NCBI GenBank assembly: GCA_938038445.1
Contig: CALHRZ010000014.1
Coordinates: 1 to 64,000, forward strand
DNA length: 64,000 nt
Direction: 5' to 3'
From: an uncultured bacterium
GTDB taxonomy: Bacteria > Verrucomicrobiota > Kiritimatiellia > CAIKKV01
Below are positions 16,165 through 23,584 of the stretch, in pieces. The notes under the pieces were generated by a model. The model saw nothing but the letters and a program-made list of their open reading frames with translations. It was not told the origin of the DNA and did not search any database. The position numbers were made by a program, and so were the translations under genes. Position 1 is the stretch's first letter. Each line of letters begins with the position of its first letter.

Positions 16165-18326
16165 GGAGGGGGTTGACGTGGGGTTAGGGAGGAGAAACGG
16201 CCGGAGGGCTCCAAGGGAAGTTGATGGGAGAGGGAGGGAACACGCCGGCAGGCGCGCGATGCGAGCAGCGTCTCCAGAACAGCGGTCAGCAAAGCCAGCC
16301 AGAGAAATAGTTCGGCCAGGGGGGTTCCGATGCGATGTTTTTTCACCAACTGCAGCAACTCCTGAGGGGTGTGTGCGAAATAGGCTTTTCGGAACATGGG
16401 GTGGCGGCGTAGGCGCTCCAAGTTCACAGGAGTTAGGTCGGATTCCTCTCGTGAAAGGTTGACCGCGAGAAGCGGTTCATCGGTGGCCGTCATGCGGTAG
16501 ACACCGGTTTCGGTGACCTTTTCGACAACCCGGGATTCGCGACCGTCTTCTTGAAGGGTTCGAACCGATAAAATCCCGCCGCTCGGTGTTATGAGATCCA
16601 AGGGGTCGGGCAGACCGAAAAGAAGGTCACTCACATCGAGCAAGGGGCCGGGCTCGATGCTGATGCGGGTGGCACCGGCGCCGGTGCTGAACAGCGCGAT
16701 CCGATGTAGCATCGGCAGATAGAAGGGAGAAAGGGGAAAGGTGCTCCATGAGCGATCCGCTGGAACCGCGCAGAAAAGAATCCGTCCTCGGCCCACGCGG
16801 CGGGAGAGAAGAAATGGTTGTTGATCCCCCATGGCGATAATGGCCTGCGCTTCGGGATGGAGAGGACCGAATTCCAACCGGCGCCTCACGGCGAGAGTCG
16901 GCGTCGAACCAGGTGGAAAGCGCAATCCCACAAATAGGGGATCGTCCGGCCGGAGGAGTCGGAGCGTTCGGGCAGCGTCGAGGGGAGACACAGGGCGGAC
17001 TGCGATTGGGTGGGAGGGGAGAATGGACCAGGGGCCGTAATCGGACGGATCTCCACGGTCGCCAGGGAAAAGAACGACGGTGCCGCCATTGCGGACGTAC
17101 TGTTCCACGGCTTGAATCGCCTGGCCGGGAAGAGGGATCGCATTGCAGAGAAACAGACACGCGTAATCGGTCAATCGACGGTCGGGGAGTTCCATGGGAT
17201 CGGTTGTGTGGACGAGAAGCCCTGAGGGGGCTTCGGGAGGGTCAAGTGCGCGGACGATGAAGAAAAGGTCATGATCCCGTCCAACGACGAGAACGGGCAA
17301 TTGATCGCGCACATTTAGAACCCCGTGGAATACGTCGTCCAGCGGCAGAGGGTCAGGGGGGAGTTCCACTCGGAGGGCATAACGACCGGGGGAGAGAGGC
17401 GGAATGGGAAACTGAATTTCCTGGATGTGCCCTTGTACAGGATCCACGGTTCGGCGGGCGATTTCCTGATCATTGAGAAACAGAGCGGCCGTTGTGGGTT
17501 GGACGGTGCTGCAGAATCCGAAGGCGACCTTTGCGCGTGCAGGCTGGCCGGCCCGCACGAGGAGGGGTTCGACGCTTGCGGCAAGGGGGTAAGCGTTTTC
17601 CGGCTGTTCGGCACCGGCGAGAAGAACAAACAAAGTTGTCCGGGTATCGGTGATTTCGTGATCGCCGCCTGTCCCTTCTGTTTCATCCTGTTCGAGAAAA
17701 TCGCGCCATGGAAGGGCCTGGCCGTCGGTGAGCAGATAGATTTCCCGTTCACGGGTTCCGGATTCTTCCAAGGACTGACGTGCCGCTTCAAGTGCGGGCT
17801 TCAACCGGGAGATGCTTGGCAATGGTTTCTGGGCTTTGAGAAGAGTCCGCAACAGCTCTCCGTCGGCAGTGGGTTGTTCGATCAACGGACGGGGCTGGCC
17901 AAGGGCCAGAAAGAGCGAGGCGCGGTCTCCCGGCCGGAGTTCTTGAATAAGATCGGAGGCGCTTCGAACTGCGCTCTCCCAGACCCTGAGAAATCCCGTT
18001 TCGTACTGCATGCTCGCAGATCCATCGAGGACAATGGCCAGGTCGCGGCGCGAGGCCGGAGCCCAGCGGCCCAGACCGGCTGAGCGCATCACCGGGCCGG
18101 AGAATGCGAGGACGAGAAAGATCACCAGCAGGGTGCGGAGAAGCCAAAGGAGGAAATTTTCCAGACGTATTCGGCTTGTGGATTTCCGCTCGGCCAATTT
18201 TAGAAAACGGAGTGTGCTGAACGGAATCCGGACAATTTTTCGCCGTTGGAACAGGTGCAGCACCAGGGGGATGATCGCGGCGAGCCCCGCCCAGAGAAAG
18301 AAAGGATTGAGGAAGGTCCACATCAT
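16161..18326 (-). CDS. BatA-type von Willebrand factor A membrane protein
   Basis: This 721-residue protein begins with the diagnostic BatA N-terminal domain (MMWTFLNPFFLWAGLAAIIP, then LHLFQRRK), followed by a second span around 57-77. The von Willebrand A domain has DGSAS at 101-105. A GATase-like region follows at about 360-520 (ACLFLCNAIPLPG, then YVRNGGTVVLFPGD), and there is a C-terminal span. Its architecture parallels that of the next gene, so the two probably arose by duplication and may work as a heteromer. It starts directly after the DUF58 stop. Family members occur in Bat and MoxR operons linked to envelope integrity. Confidence 0.87.
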   Translation of the reverse strand: MMWTFLNPFFLWAGLAAIIPLVLHLFQRRKIVRIPFSTLRFLKLAERKSTSRIRLENFLLWLLRTLLVIFLVLAFSGPVMRSAGLGRWAPASRRDLAIVLDGSASMQYETGFLRVWESAVRSASDLIQELRPGDRASLFLALGQPRPLIEQPTADGELLRTLLKAQKPLPSISRLKPALEAARQSLEESGTREREIYLLTDGQALPWRDFLEQDETEGTGGDHEITDTRTTLFVLLAGAEQPENAYPLAASVEPLLVRAGQPARAKVAFGFCSTVQPTTAALFLNDQEIARRTVDPVQGHIQEIQFPIPPLSPGRYALRVELPPDPLPLDDVFHGVLNVRDQLPVLVVGRDHDLFFIVRALDPPEAPSGLLVHTTDPMELPDRRLTDYACLFLCNAIPLPGQAIQAVEQYVRNGGTVVLFPGDRGDPSDYGPWSILPSHPIAVRPVSPLDAARTLRLLRPDDPLFVGLRFPPGSTPTLAVRRRLEFGPLHPEAQAIIAMGDQQPFLLSRRVGRGRILFCAVPADRSWSTFPLSPFYLPMLHRIALFSTGAGATRISIEPGPLLDVSDLLFGLPDPLDLITPSGGILSVRTLQEDGRESRVVEKVTETGVYRMTATDEPLLAVNLSREESDLTPVNLERLRRHPMFRKAYFAHTPQELLQLVKKHRIGTPLAELFLWLALLTAVLETLLASRACRRVPSLSHQLPLEPSGRFSSLTPRQPPP

Positions 18327-19235
18327 TTAGCGGGAGAGCCGTTTCCGTTCTTCGAGGTAGGCGCGGAGAAACCGATCGAACGGTTGGTCCGTTCGGACCA
18401 GGCGGTAGTCGATATTGAGTTCCACACAACACTTGCGGCAGGACTCCAAGAACTGAGCGAACGCGGCGCGGTATTCTGCCGCGATGCGCCGGGGGTCTAC
18501 CAATAGACGTTCTTTGTTTTCCATGTCTTCGAATTCTGCACCGCGTGGGAAGGGAAAATCCAGCTCGTCGGGATCCAGGACATGAAACAAGATCACATCA
18601 TGGTGTTGCTTTCGGAAATGGGCGAGCGCTTGACGGATGGAATCGCCATCGTCGAACAGATCGGAAAACACAATGATCAGAGCCCGTTTGCGGATCGATT
18701 CCGCCATTTCGTGCAGCGTCCGCGCGGTAGCGGTGGGCGTGCCGAGCGTTGGAGGTTGGTCGCCGAGAACGCTCAACAGATTGTCGAGATGGAGAAGGGT
18801 GTTTCGAGCCGGAAGAAAGACTTGCGGACGGTCCGAATAGAGACAGAGACCGATCGAATCCTTGGCTTTGACGACGACATAACCGATCGCCGCAGCCAGC
18901 CGACACGCATAGTCGTATTTCGAACGCCGGTCGGCCGAGGCATATCCCATTGAGGCGCTTCGGTCGAGGGCGAGATAGACTCGGAGATTTGTTTCGTCTT
19001 CATAACGCCGCACGAAGTAACGTTCGGAGCGGGCGAAGACTTTCCAATCAATCCGGCGGGGGTCATCGCCTTCGATATAGGCGCGGTGGTCGGCAAATTC
19101 TGTACTGGCGCCACGGAGGGGGCTGCGATGGCGGCCGGCGAGATTGCCTTCCACCACCAGCCGGGATTGGAGAGTCTGGCGACTCAGCCGTTGAAGCTGT
19201 TCGGGAGTTAAAAAACGCGCGATGCCACCGGCCAT
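18327..19235 (-). CDS. DUF58 domain protein
   Basis: This 302-residue soluble protein has the DUF58 core: EFADHRAYIEGDDPRRIDW (46-64), then WKVFAR. It also carries a degenerate von Willebrand-like metal site (DRSAS, 91-95). DUF58 proteins are near-constant neighbours of MoxR ATPases and are thought to couple the ATPase to membrane-bound von Willebrand proteins. An upstream in-frame ATG at 19283 would run into the preceding gene. The ATG at 19235 is four bases past that gene's stop and begins the conserved MAGGIARFLTPEQLQRL region, so it is preferred. Confidence 0.92.
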   Translation of the reverse strand: MAGGIARFLTPEQLQRLSRQTLQSRLVVEGNLAGRHRSPLRGASTEFADHRAYIEGDDPRRIDWKVFARSERYFVRRYEDETNLRVYLALDRSASMGYASADRRSKYDYACRLAAAIGYVVVKAKDSIGLCLYSDRPQVFLPARNTLLHLDNLLSVLGDQPPTLGTPTATARTLHEMAESIRKRALIIVFSDLFDDGDSIRQALAHFRKQHHDVILFHVLDPDELDFPFPRGAEFEDMENKERLLVDPRRIAAEYRAAFAQFLESCRKCCVELNIDYRLVRTDQPFDRFLRAYLEERKRLSR

Positions 19236-19239
19236 AGGG

Positions 19240-20043
19240 TCAGCTTTCCGGACGGCGGAGTACAAAGAAAAAATCGTTTTCAACGAGAATCAGGATCGAA
19301 TCGCCGACATACAGGAGCGCAACCCCTTTCCACGAGGAACGCTCGGAGAGGATGGCTTGTTCTCCAGGCGTGCGGGTGGTTTCGAATCGAATGAGGGGGG
19401 CTCGTTGGCCCGGCTGGGGAACGAGACCGATTGGCCGAATGGAGGGTCGGTCGGGGCGCAGCTGACTCCGGGCCGCGGTGAGATCAGAAAGTCGGCCGAG
19501 TGAGACGCTTTCCAGAACATAGGATTGGGCTTCGGCTCCTCGAATCCGTTTCAAGGGGACGACCTGATAACGCCATGGGGTGCCCCAGCGATCGGTCAAG
19601 GGCGGGGGGGGGATTAGGGACTGGAGTGGAGCGAGAGAATCCGGAAAGCGTACTTCTTTGCGGTAAAATGCTTTCAACGCATCGCGGACCCGTTCTCGAT
19701 CCAGACGGGTCAGCCAGCGTTTGCACCATTCATCGACCGCGGGGGAGAGGTCGGGGAACGTCCGCAGCGTCTCGAGTGTCGCCTGGGCGTCGGCGATTTG
19801 CTCGTTTTCCAGAAAGTTGAGTGCGCGAAGGGCATAGACGGTCGCACGGATTGGACCGATCGAAAGACGGGGGATCGCAGCGTCGGTCGCCAGGAGCACG
19901 GAGGTTGCGCCGGGCGGATTGTTTTTCCACTGGTCGAAGAGGTAACCCAACACGCGTTCCTCATCGAGCCGTGCTCCTTGGAGCGATGTCGCGAACACGG
20001 CAAGTATGCCCGAAAGGAAGATCCCTTTATTGGGTAATCGCAT
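19240..20043 (-). CDS. Secreted hypothetical protein of the MoxR/DUF58 operon
   Basis: This is a 267-residue protein with an N-terminal hydrophobic signal (GIFLSGILAVFATSLQGA). I do not recognise the family. The first half is predominantly helical (about 35-140), with a VRFPDSLAPLQSL segment like those in type-II-secretion pseudopilins and related periplasmic proteins. The second half is beta-rich and ends with VALLYVGDSILILVENDFFF. The ATG at 20043 overlaps the upstream DUF4159 gene by 17 bases. An upstream in-frame ATG (20100) would add a stretch lying entirely inside that gene. Position suggests a periplasmic subunit. Confidence 0.72.
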   Translation of the reverse strand: MRLPNKGIFLSGILAVFATSLQGARLDEERVLGYLFDQWKNNPPGATSVLLATDAAIPRLSIGPIRATVYALRALNFLENEQIADAQATLETLRTFPDLSPAVDEWCKRWLTRLDRERVRDALKAFYRKEVRFPDSLAPLQSLIPPPPLTDRWGTPWRYQVVPLKRIRGAEAQSYVLESVSLGRLSDLTAARSQLRPDRPSIRPIGLVPQPGQRAPLIRFETTRTPGEQAILSERSSWKGVALLYVGDSILILVENDFFFVLRRPES

Positions 20044-21547
20044 ACAGAAGAATGTTTTCGCCGATTTTGATGGCGCTGGCGTCGTCGTAGCCGAAGGCAT
20101 AGGGGCTCTGGGAGAGTTCCCATCCTCCCGCCAGGCCGAAGGGGCTGTAGATCACCACGAGGTGCCCATCCAATTCCATTGCGAAAAGGCGAGGCTCCGT
20201 TGCCGCCGTTCCCAATTGGGCGGCCAGGGCGGGCGTGATGCCAACCGACGCAATGGCATTGGGAATCGAGAATATGGGATGCGAGACCGGGAGGGGCAGA
20301 AGGGGGACCCCTGGAAGGACTCGCCGCATTTCACGTTGAAAGGCTGCGTCAAATCCTTTCCGGCCACAACAGGCTTCAGCAAATAGCAACCCACCGCGTT
20401 TCAGATAATCCCGGAGTGCGCCCGCTTCCTCTTCGTTCAGACGGAAATCTTCGTGCCCCGCCATATACACGACGGGGCAATCAAACAGTCGGGAATCCGT
20501 CAGTCGCATTTCGAGGCGGTCGAATTTGACCGGAATGTCCGTTTTGAGGTTGAACTGATGAAGCAGGAGAGAGAGGCCGGCGTGCCGGGTTTTCCATTCG
20601 CCATCATATTCGATCTGGGCAAGCCGCATTCGGTTGGCGGAGGAAGCGTCGGAAACGGCATCCACGAGGCGAATGGCTTGCGAAAGGTTCTTGGCCCAGG
20701 CACGTTGGGCGATGGCATAGGACATGATGTTGACGCCAAGTTGGCGAGCCGATTCGATGCTATAGCCGAGGAGGGAATCGTCGTCCACGGCGTCCCATCC
20801 GATTTCCATTCCCCAACGGGAAACAATCGCGACGGTCCGACATTGAATGGTGACACCGTCGAACCAGGGTTCATCCAAGGTATAGCCATACTTTCGAACA
20901 CCCGAACGGTATTGAACGCGGGAGAGATCGTAGTAGGAGTGGAATATCGGATGGTCGGGACCAAGCCGACGCACAGGGGATTCCGGGAAAATGGCGGTGA
21001 GTTCACGAATGGCGGAATCGTAGAATGGCTTGGATCCCATCCCGGTGTTAAGGACCAACATGCCGCCGTTGAGAAGATAGCGGCGGAGACGTTCGCGCTG
21101 CGGAGGGGTAAATGAAAAGTGGAAGTGACCGGAGCGGTAGAGGATCGGATTGCGATCCGGGTCCACATCCACTTCATCCAACGATTTGACCTCGAGGGTG
21201 AAGTGGACGTTGATCATCTCTTTGAGGCTTTTGAGCAGGTTGTTCAGATCGTTCGGACGTGTTGCCCAGTCCAAAGGGCCATAAGGTGAGGTCAGCTTGG
21301 TGAATAGAACCGGCGGTTTAGGAGGCTTCTTTTTTTCGGAACGCGCCTGCGGGACAACAGGAGGCGGCGGGTATGGGATGTAGGTTTCCGCGGAGGAAAT
21401 ATGGGCGGGGGGGGGTGGCGGGGGCTTTCCGACAATCGGGGGGACAAAACCGGGCTCGGTCGAACCGTCGCCAGGAAAGAGCATCTGGCTTCGGGCGAAT
21501 GGCAGGGTCTGGAGGGTCAGGATGAGAACGCAGAGTCGAGTTTTCAT
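20027..21547 (-). CDS. Tandem DUF4159 secreted protein
   Basis: This is a 506-residue exported protein. A signal peptide (1-20) is followed by a proline-rich stretch (about 35-85), then two consecutive DUF4159 units. The first unit (about 85-290) includes a GHFHFSFTPPQRERLRRYL pattern, GGMLVLNTGMG and HPIFHSYYDL. The second (about 310-500) repeats the order with VVYMAGHEDFRLNEEEAGA, GGLLFAEACCGRKGFD and HPIFSI. DUF4159 adopts a GATase-like flavodoxin fold, is normally single and exported, and its function is unknown. Here it sits with DUF58 and BatA-type proteins, whose own GATase-like domains resemble it. AAAGGGTAGG precedes the ATG. Confidence 0.87.
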   Translation of the reverse strand: MKTRLCVLILTLQTLPFARSQMLFPGDGSTEPGFVPPIVGKPPPPPPAHISSAETYIPYPPPPVVPQARSEKKKPPKPPVLFTKLTSPYGPLDWATRPNDLNNLLKSLKEMINVHFTLEVKSLDEVDVDPDRNPILYRSGHFHFSFTPPQRERLRRYLLNGGMLVLNTGMGSKPFYDSAIRELTAIFPESPVRRLGPDHPIFHSYYDLSRVQYRSGVRKYGYTLDEPWFDGVTIQCRTVAIVSRWGMEIGWDAVDDDSLLGYSIESARQLGVNIMSYAIAQRAWAKNLSQAIRLVDAVSDASSANRMRLAQIEYDGEWKTRHAGLSLLLHQFNLKTDIPVKFDRLEMRLTDSRLFDCPVVYMAGHEDFRLNEEEAGALRDYLKRGGLLFAEACCGRKGFDAAFQREMRRVLPGVPLLPLPVSHPIFSIPNAIASVGITPALAAQLGTAATEPRLFAMELDGHLVVIYSPFGLAGGWELSQSPYAFGYDDASAIKIGENILLYAITQ

Positions 21548-21566
21548 GCCTACCCTTTCCTATAAT

Positions 21567-22052
21567 TTAACGGACAGCGCGAGGATCTATTTCGTGCAAC
21601 ATCTCTTTTTCGCCCTTGGGCGCCGAACGGTCTTTGTGGCGGACGACAGCGGGTTTTAAAATGAGCGTCCGGGGCATTTCGGGTGGATCGAGCTGCACAA
21701 GACGGCCGCTTACCGCAATGGCATCGTTCGTGGACAGGCGTGCGATGACATCGCGGGACATGGCGCCTTGAGGGTGAACTTGAACCGTAAAGTCTGAGGA
21801 CGGTTCAATCGTTTGAAGAATTGGAAGTGCTTCTTTTGAAGTGTCGCCGGAAAGATTCTCAATCCGCACCACTTTCAAAAAACGGAAAGTGAATAGCTTG
21901 CCTTCGGATTGCGCCTTGAGGGACTTCCTGCCGGCCTCATCTGCGCGGGAGTACTCTCGGGCCAAATCGTTGCCGTTGCGAACGGCCTCGCCAAAGAGAG
22001 AAACGGTTTCCACGAGGAACAGAGGCAGCAGGACAAACCGAATGTTCAGCAT
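21567..22052 (-). CDS. Small secreted protein, first gene of the MoxR/DUF58 operon
   Basis: This 161-residue protein has a signal peptide (about 1-22) and an unrecognised mature part. The mature part contains a short beta-rich domain with KLFTFRFLKVVRIENLSGDT and later VIARLSTNDAIAVSGRLVQLD, suggestive of an OB-fold-like barrel. The open frame continues far upstream, but the ATG at 22052 begins the signal peptide and falls just behind a good promoter. No Shine-Dalgarno sequence is visible, in keeping with a predicted leaderless transcript. DUF4159 follows 19 bases downstream. Confidence 0.7.
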   Translation of the reverse strand: MLNIRFVLLPLFLVETVSLFGEAVRNGNDLAREYSRADEAGRKSLKAQSEGKLFTFRFLKVVRIENLSGDTSKEALPILQTIEPSSDFTVQVHPQGAMSRDVIARLSTNDAIAVSGRLVQLDPPEMPRTLILKPAVVRHKDRSAPKGEKEMLHEIDPRAVR

Positions 22053-22058
22053 AGTCCA

Positions 22059-22087
22059 ATTATGACAGAACGGCCGCCCAGCTGCAA
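22059..22087 (-). promoter_or_regulatory. Promoter of the MoxR/DUF58 operon, predicted leaderless
   Basis: On the minus strand, TTGCAG (22082-22087) and CATAAT (22059-22064) are separated by exactly 17 bases. The -10 matches five of six consensus positions and the -35 only three. The -10 ends seven bases before the ATG at 22052, so transcription would begin at or next to the start codon. Its location between the GH4 stop and the operon's first gene supports it. Confidence 0.5.
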
Positions 22088-22102
22088 CGAGTATTTCGCC
22101 TG

Positions 22103-23419
22103 TTAACGCAAGGGCGGGATCATATCGCCGTGGGCTTCGAATAGATCGTCGCAGAGCCGGATCGTATCGGCGATTGAAAGCTCCGCCGCGGTATGGGGAT
22201 CCAGCAGGGCGGCCTGATAGACGTGTTCTTTCTTCCCCGTGAGAATCGCTTCGGCCGTTAAGATCTGAGGGTTGATGTTCGTACGGTTCAAGGCGGCGCA
22301 GGGTTCCGGAAGGTCCCCGACATAACAGGGAAGGATGCCGTTGCGATCCACGAGACAGGGCACTTCCACGCAAGCGTTTCGGGGCAGGTTCGTGATGAGA
22401 TTCGCGTTCATCACGTTGCCGCCAAATTTGAACGGGCGGTTGGTTTCCATGGCCTCTACAATATAGGAAGCGTACTCGTGGGAACGCTTGTGTCCCAGAT
22501 TTCGATTATGCACGAGATCCTCCCTCATCTTCGCCCATCCTTCGATTTGCCGTTCGCAGCGTCGGGGGTATTCGTCGAGAGGGATATTGAATTCCCGGAT
22601 CAGATCCGGGTAGCGGCTTTTGATAAACCAGGGGGTATATTCCGCTGAATGCTCGCTTGATTCGGTGACATAGTAACCGAAGCGGTTCATCAGTTCGAGC
22701 CGCACGAGGTCCCACTTGGGAAGCGAGCCTTCGGCGGCGGCTTTTCGATAGGCGGCTTTGATTTCGGGATAGAGGTCGCGTTCGCCGTCCTGGATTTCCA
22801 GCAACCAGGCCTGGTGGTTAATGCCTGCAACTTTCCAATTCAACCTTTCCGCCTTGATGCCGAAATGGCTCAACAAAGTAGGCGCACAGCCTTCGACGCT
22901 ATGGCATAAACCGACGGCCCGAATGGCGGAACCTCGGAGTATTCCCATCATGTTCATGGCCATGGGATTTGAATAGTTCAACAGCAGGGCGTGCGGGCAT
23001 ACCTTTTCCATGTCGCGGGTGAAATCCAGTAGAACAGGAATGGTCCGCAGCGCACGGAAGATGCCCCCAATGCCGAGCGTATCCCCGATGGTTTGACGCA
23101 GGCCATATTTCTTGGGGATTTCGAAGTCAATAACGGTGGAGGGACGGTACCCGCCGATCTGCACCGCATTGACCACGTAGTGGGCGTCCTTGAGGGCCGC
23201 TTTTCGGCGGGATGGGCCTAGGTAGGATTTGATAACCATTCCGGCGCCGAGTTGGGTGTTCAGATTTTCCAGCATTCTGCGGGAATCTTCGAGCCGTTGT
23301 GCGTCGATATCGTAGAGCGCAAGGGTGGAGCCTTTAAGCGCCTCCACACACATGCAATCGCCGAGAACATTTTTCGCAAAGACGGTGCTTCCGGCTCCGA
23401 GAAAGGTGATTTTGGCCAT
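22103..23419 (-). CDS. melA: Glycoside hydrolase family 4, alpha-galactosidase-like
   Basis: This 438-residue enzyme is a GH4 glycosidase, which hydrolyses alpha- or beta-glycosides by an NAD-dependent oxidation-elimination mechanism with a divalent metal. An N-terminal Rossmann fold (MAKITFLGAGSTVF) binds NAD. The sequence NYSNPM (149-153) and the metal-binding LCHSV (171-175), followed by GINHQAW (199-205), are typical of MelA-type alpha-galactosidases; alpha-glucosidases and galacturonidases of the family differ there. GAGGAG precedes the ATG. It is cytoplasmic, with no signal. The nearest co-oriented gene is the GH20-like protein, separated by 165 bases. Confidence 0.85.
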   Translation of the reverse strand: MAKITFLGAGSTVFAKNVLGDCMCVEALKGSTLALYDIDAQRLEDSRRMLENLNTQLGAGMVIKSYLGPSRRKAALKDAHYVVNAVQIGGYRPSTVIDFEIPKKYGLRQTIGDTLGIGGIFRALRTIPVLLDFTRDMEKVCPHALLLNYSNPMAMNMMGILRGSAIRAVGLCHSVEGCAPTLLSHFGIKAERLNWKVAGINHQAWLLEIQDGERDLYPEIKAAYRKAAAEGSLPKWDLVRLELMNRFGYYVTESSEHSAEYTPWFIKSRYPDLIREFNIPLDEYPRRCERQIEGWAKMREDLVHNRNLGHKRSHEYASYIVEAMETNRPFKFGGNVMNANLITNLPRNACVEVPCLVDRNGILPCYVGDLPEPCAALNRTNINPQILTAEAILTGKKEHVYQAALLDPHTAAELSIADTIRLCDDLFEAHGDMIPPLR

Positions 23420-23584
23420 ATAGTGCTCCTCGTGACCCCAAAACAGTCGGCCTAATCTGCCATAAGATCGGGGGGTGAAACAAGCTCAGATTGCTGCTGC
23501 GCAAGCAAGTCTCGCCAGAGTGAGCCCAACGGGATCTCAAGCCTCGGAACCGGTGGTCTCCCTGGGCCGCTACGGACGGAACCT

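Noticed and set aside
5239-22052. Methanol dehydrogenase maturation (mox) cluster
   Set aside because: Only the MoxR name is shared. No PQQ dehydrogenase, cytochrome cL or other mox genes are present.
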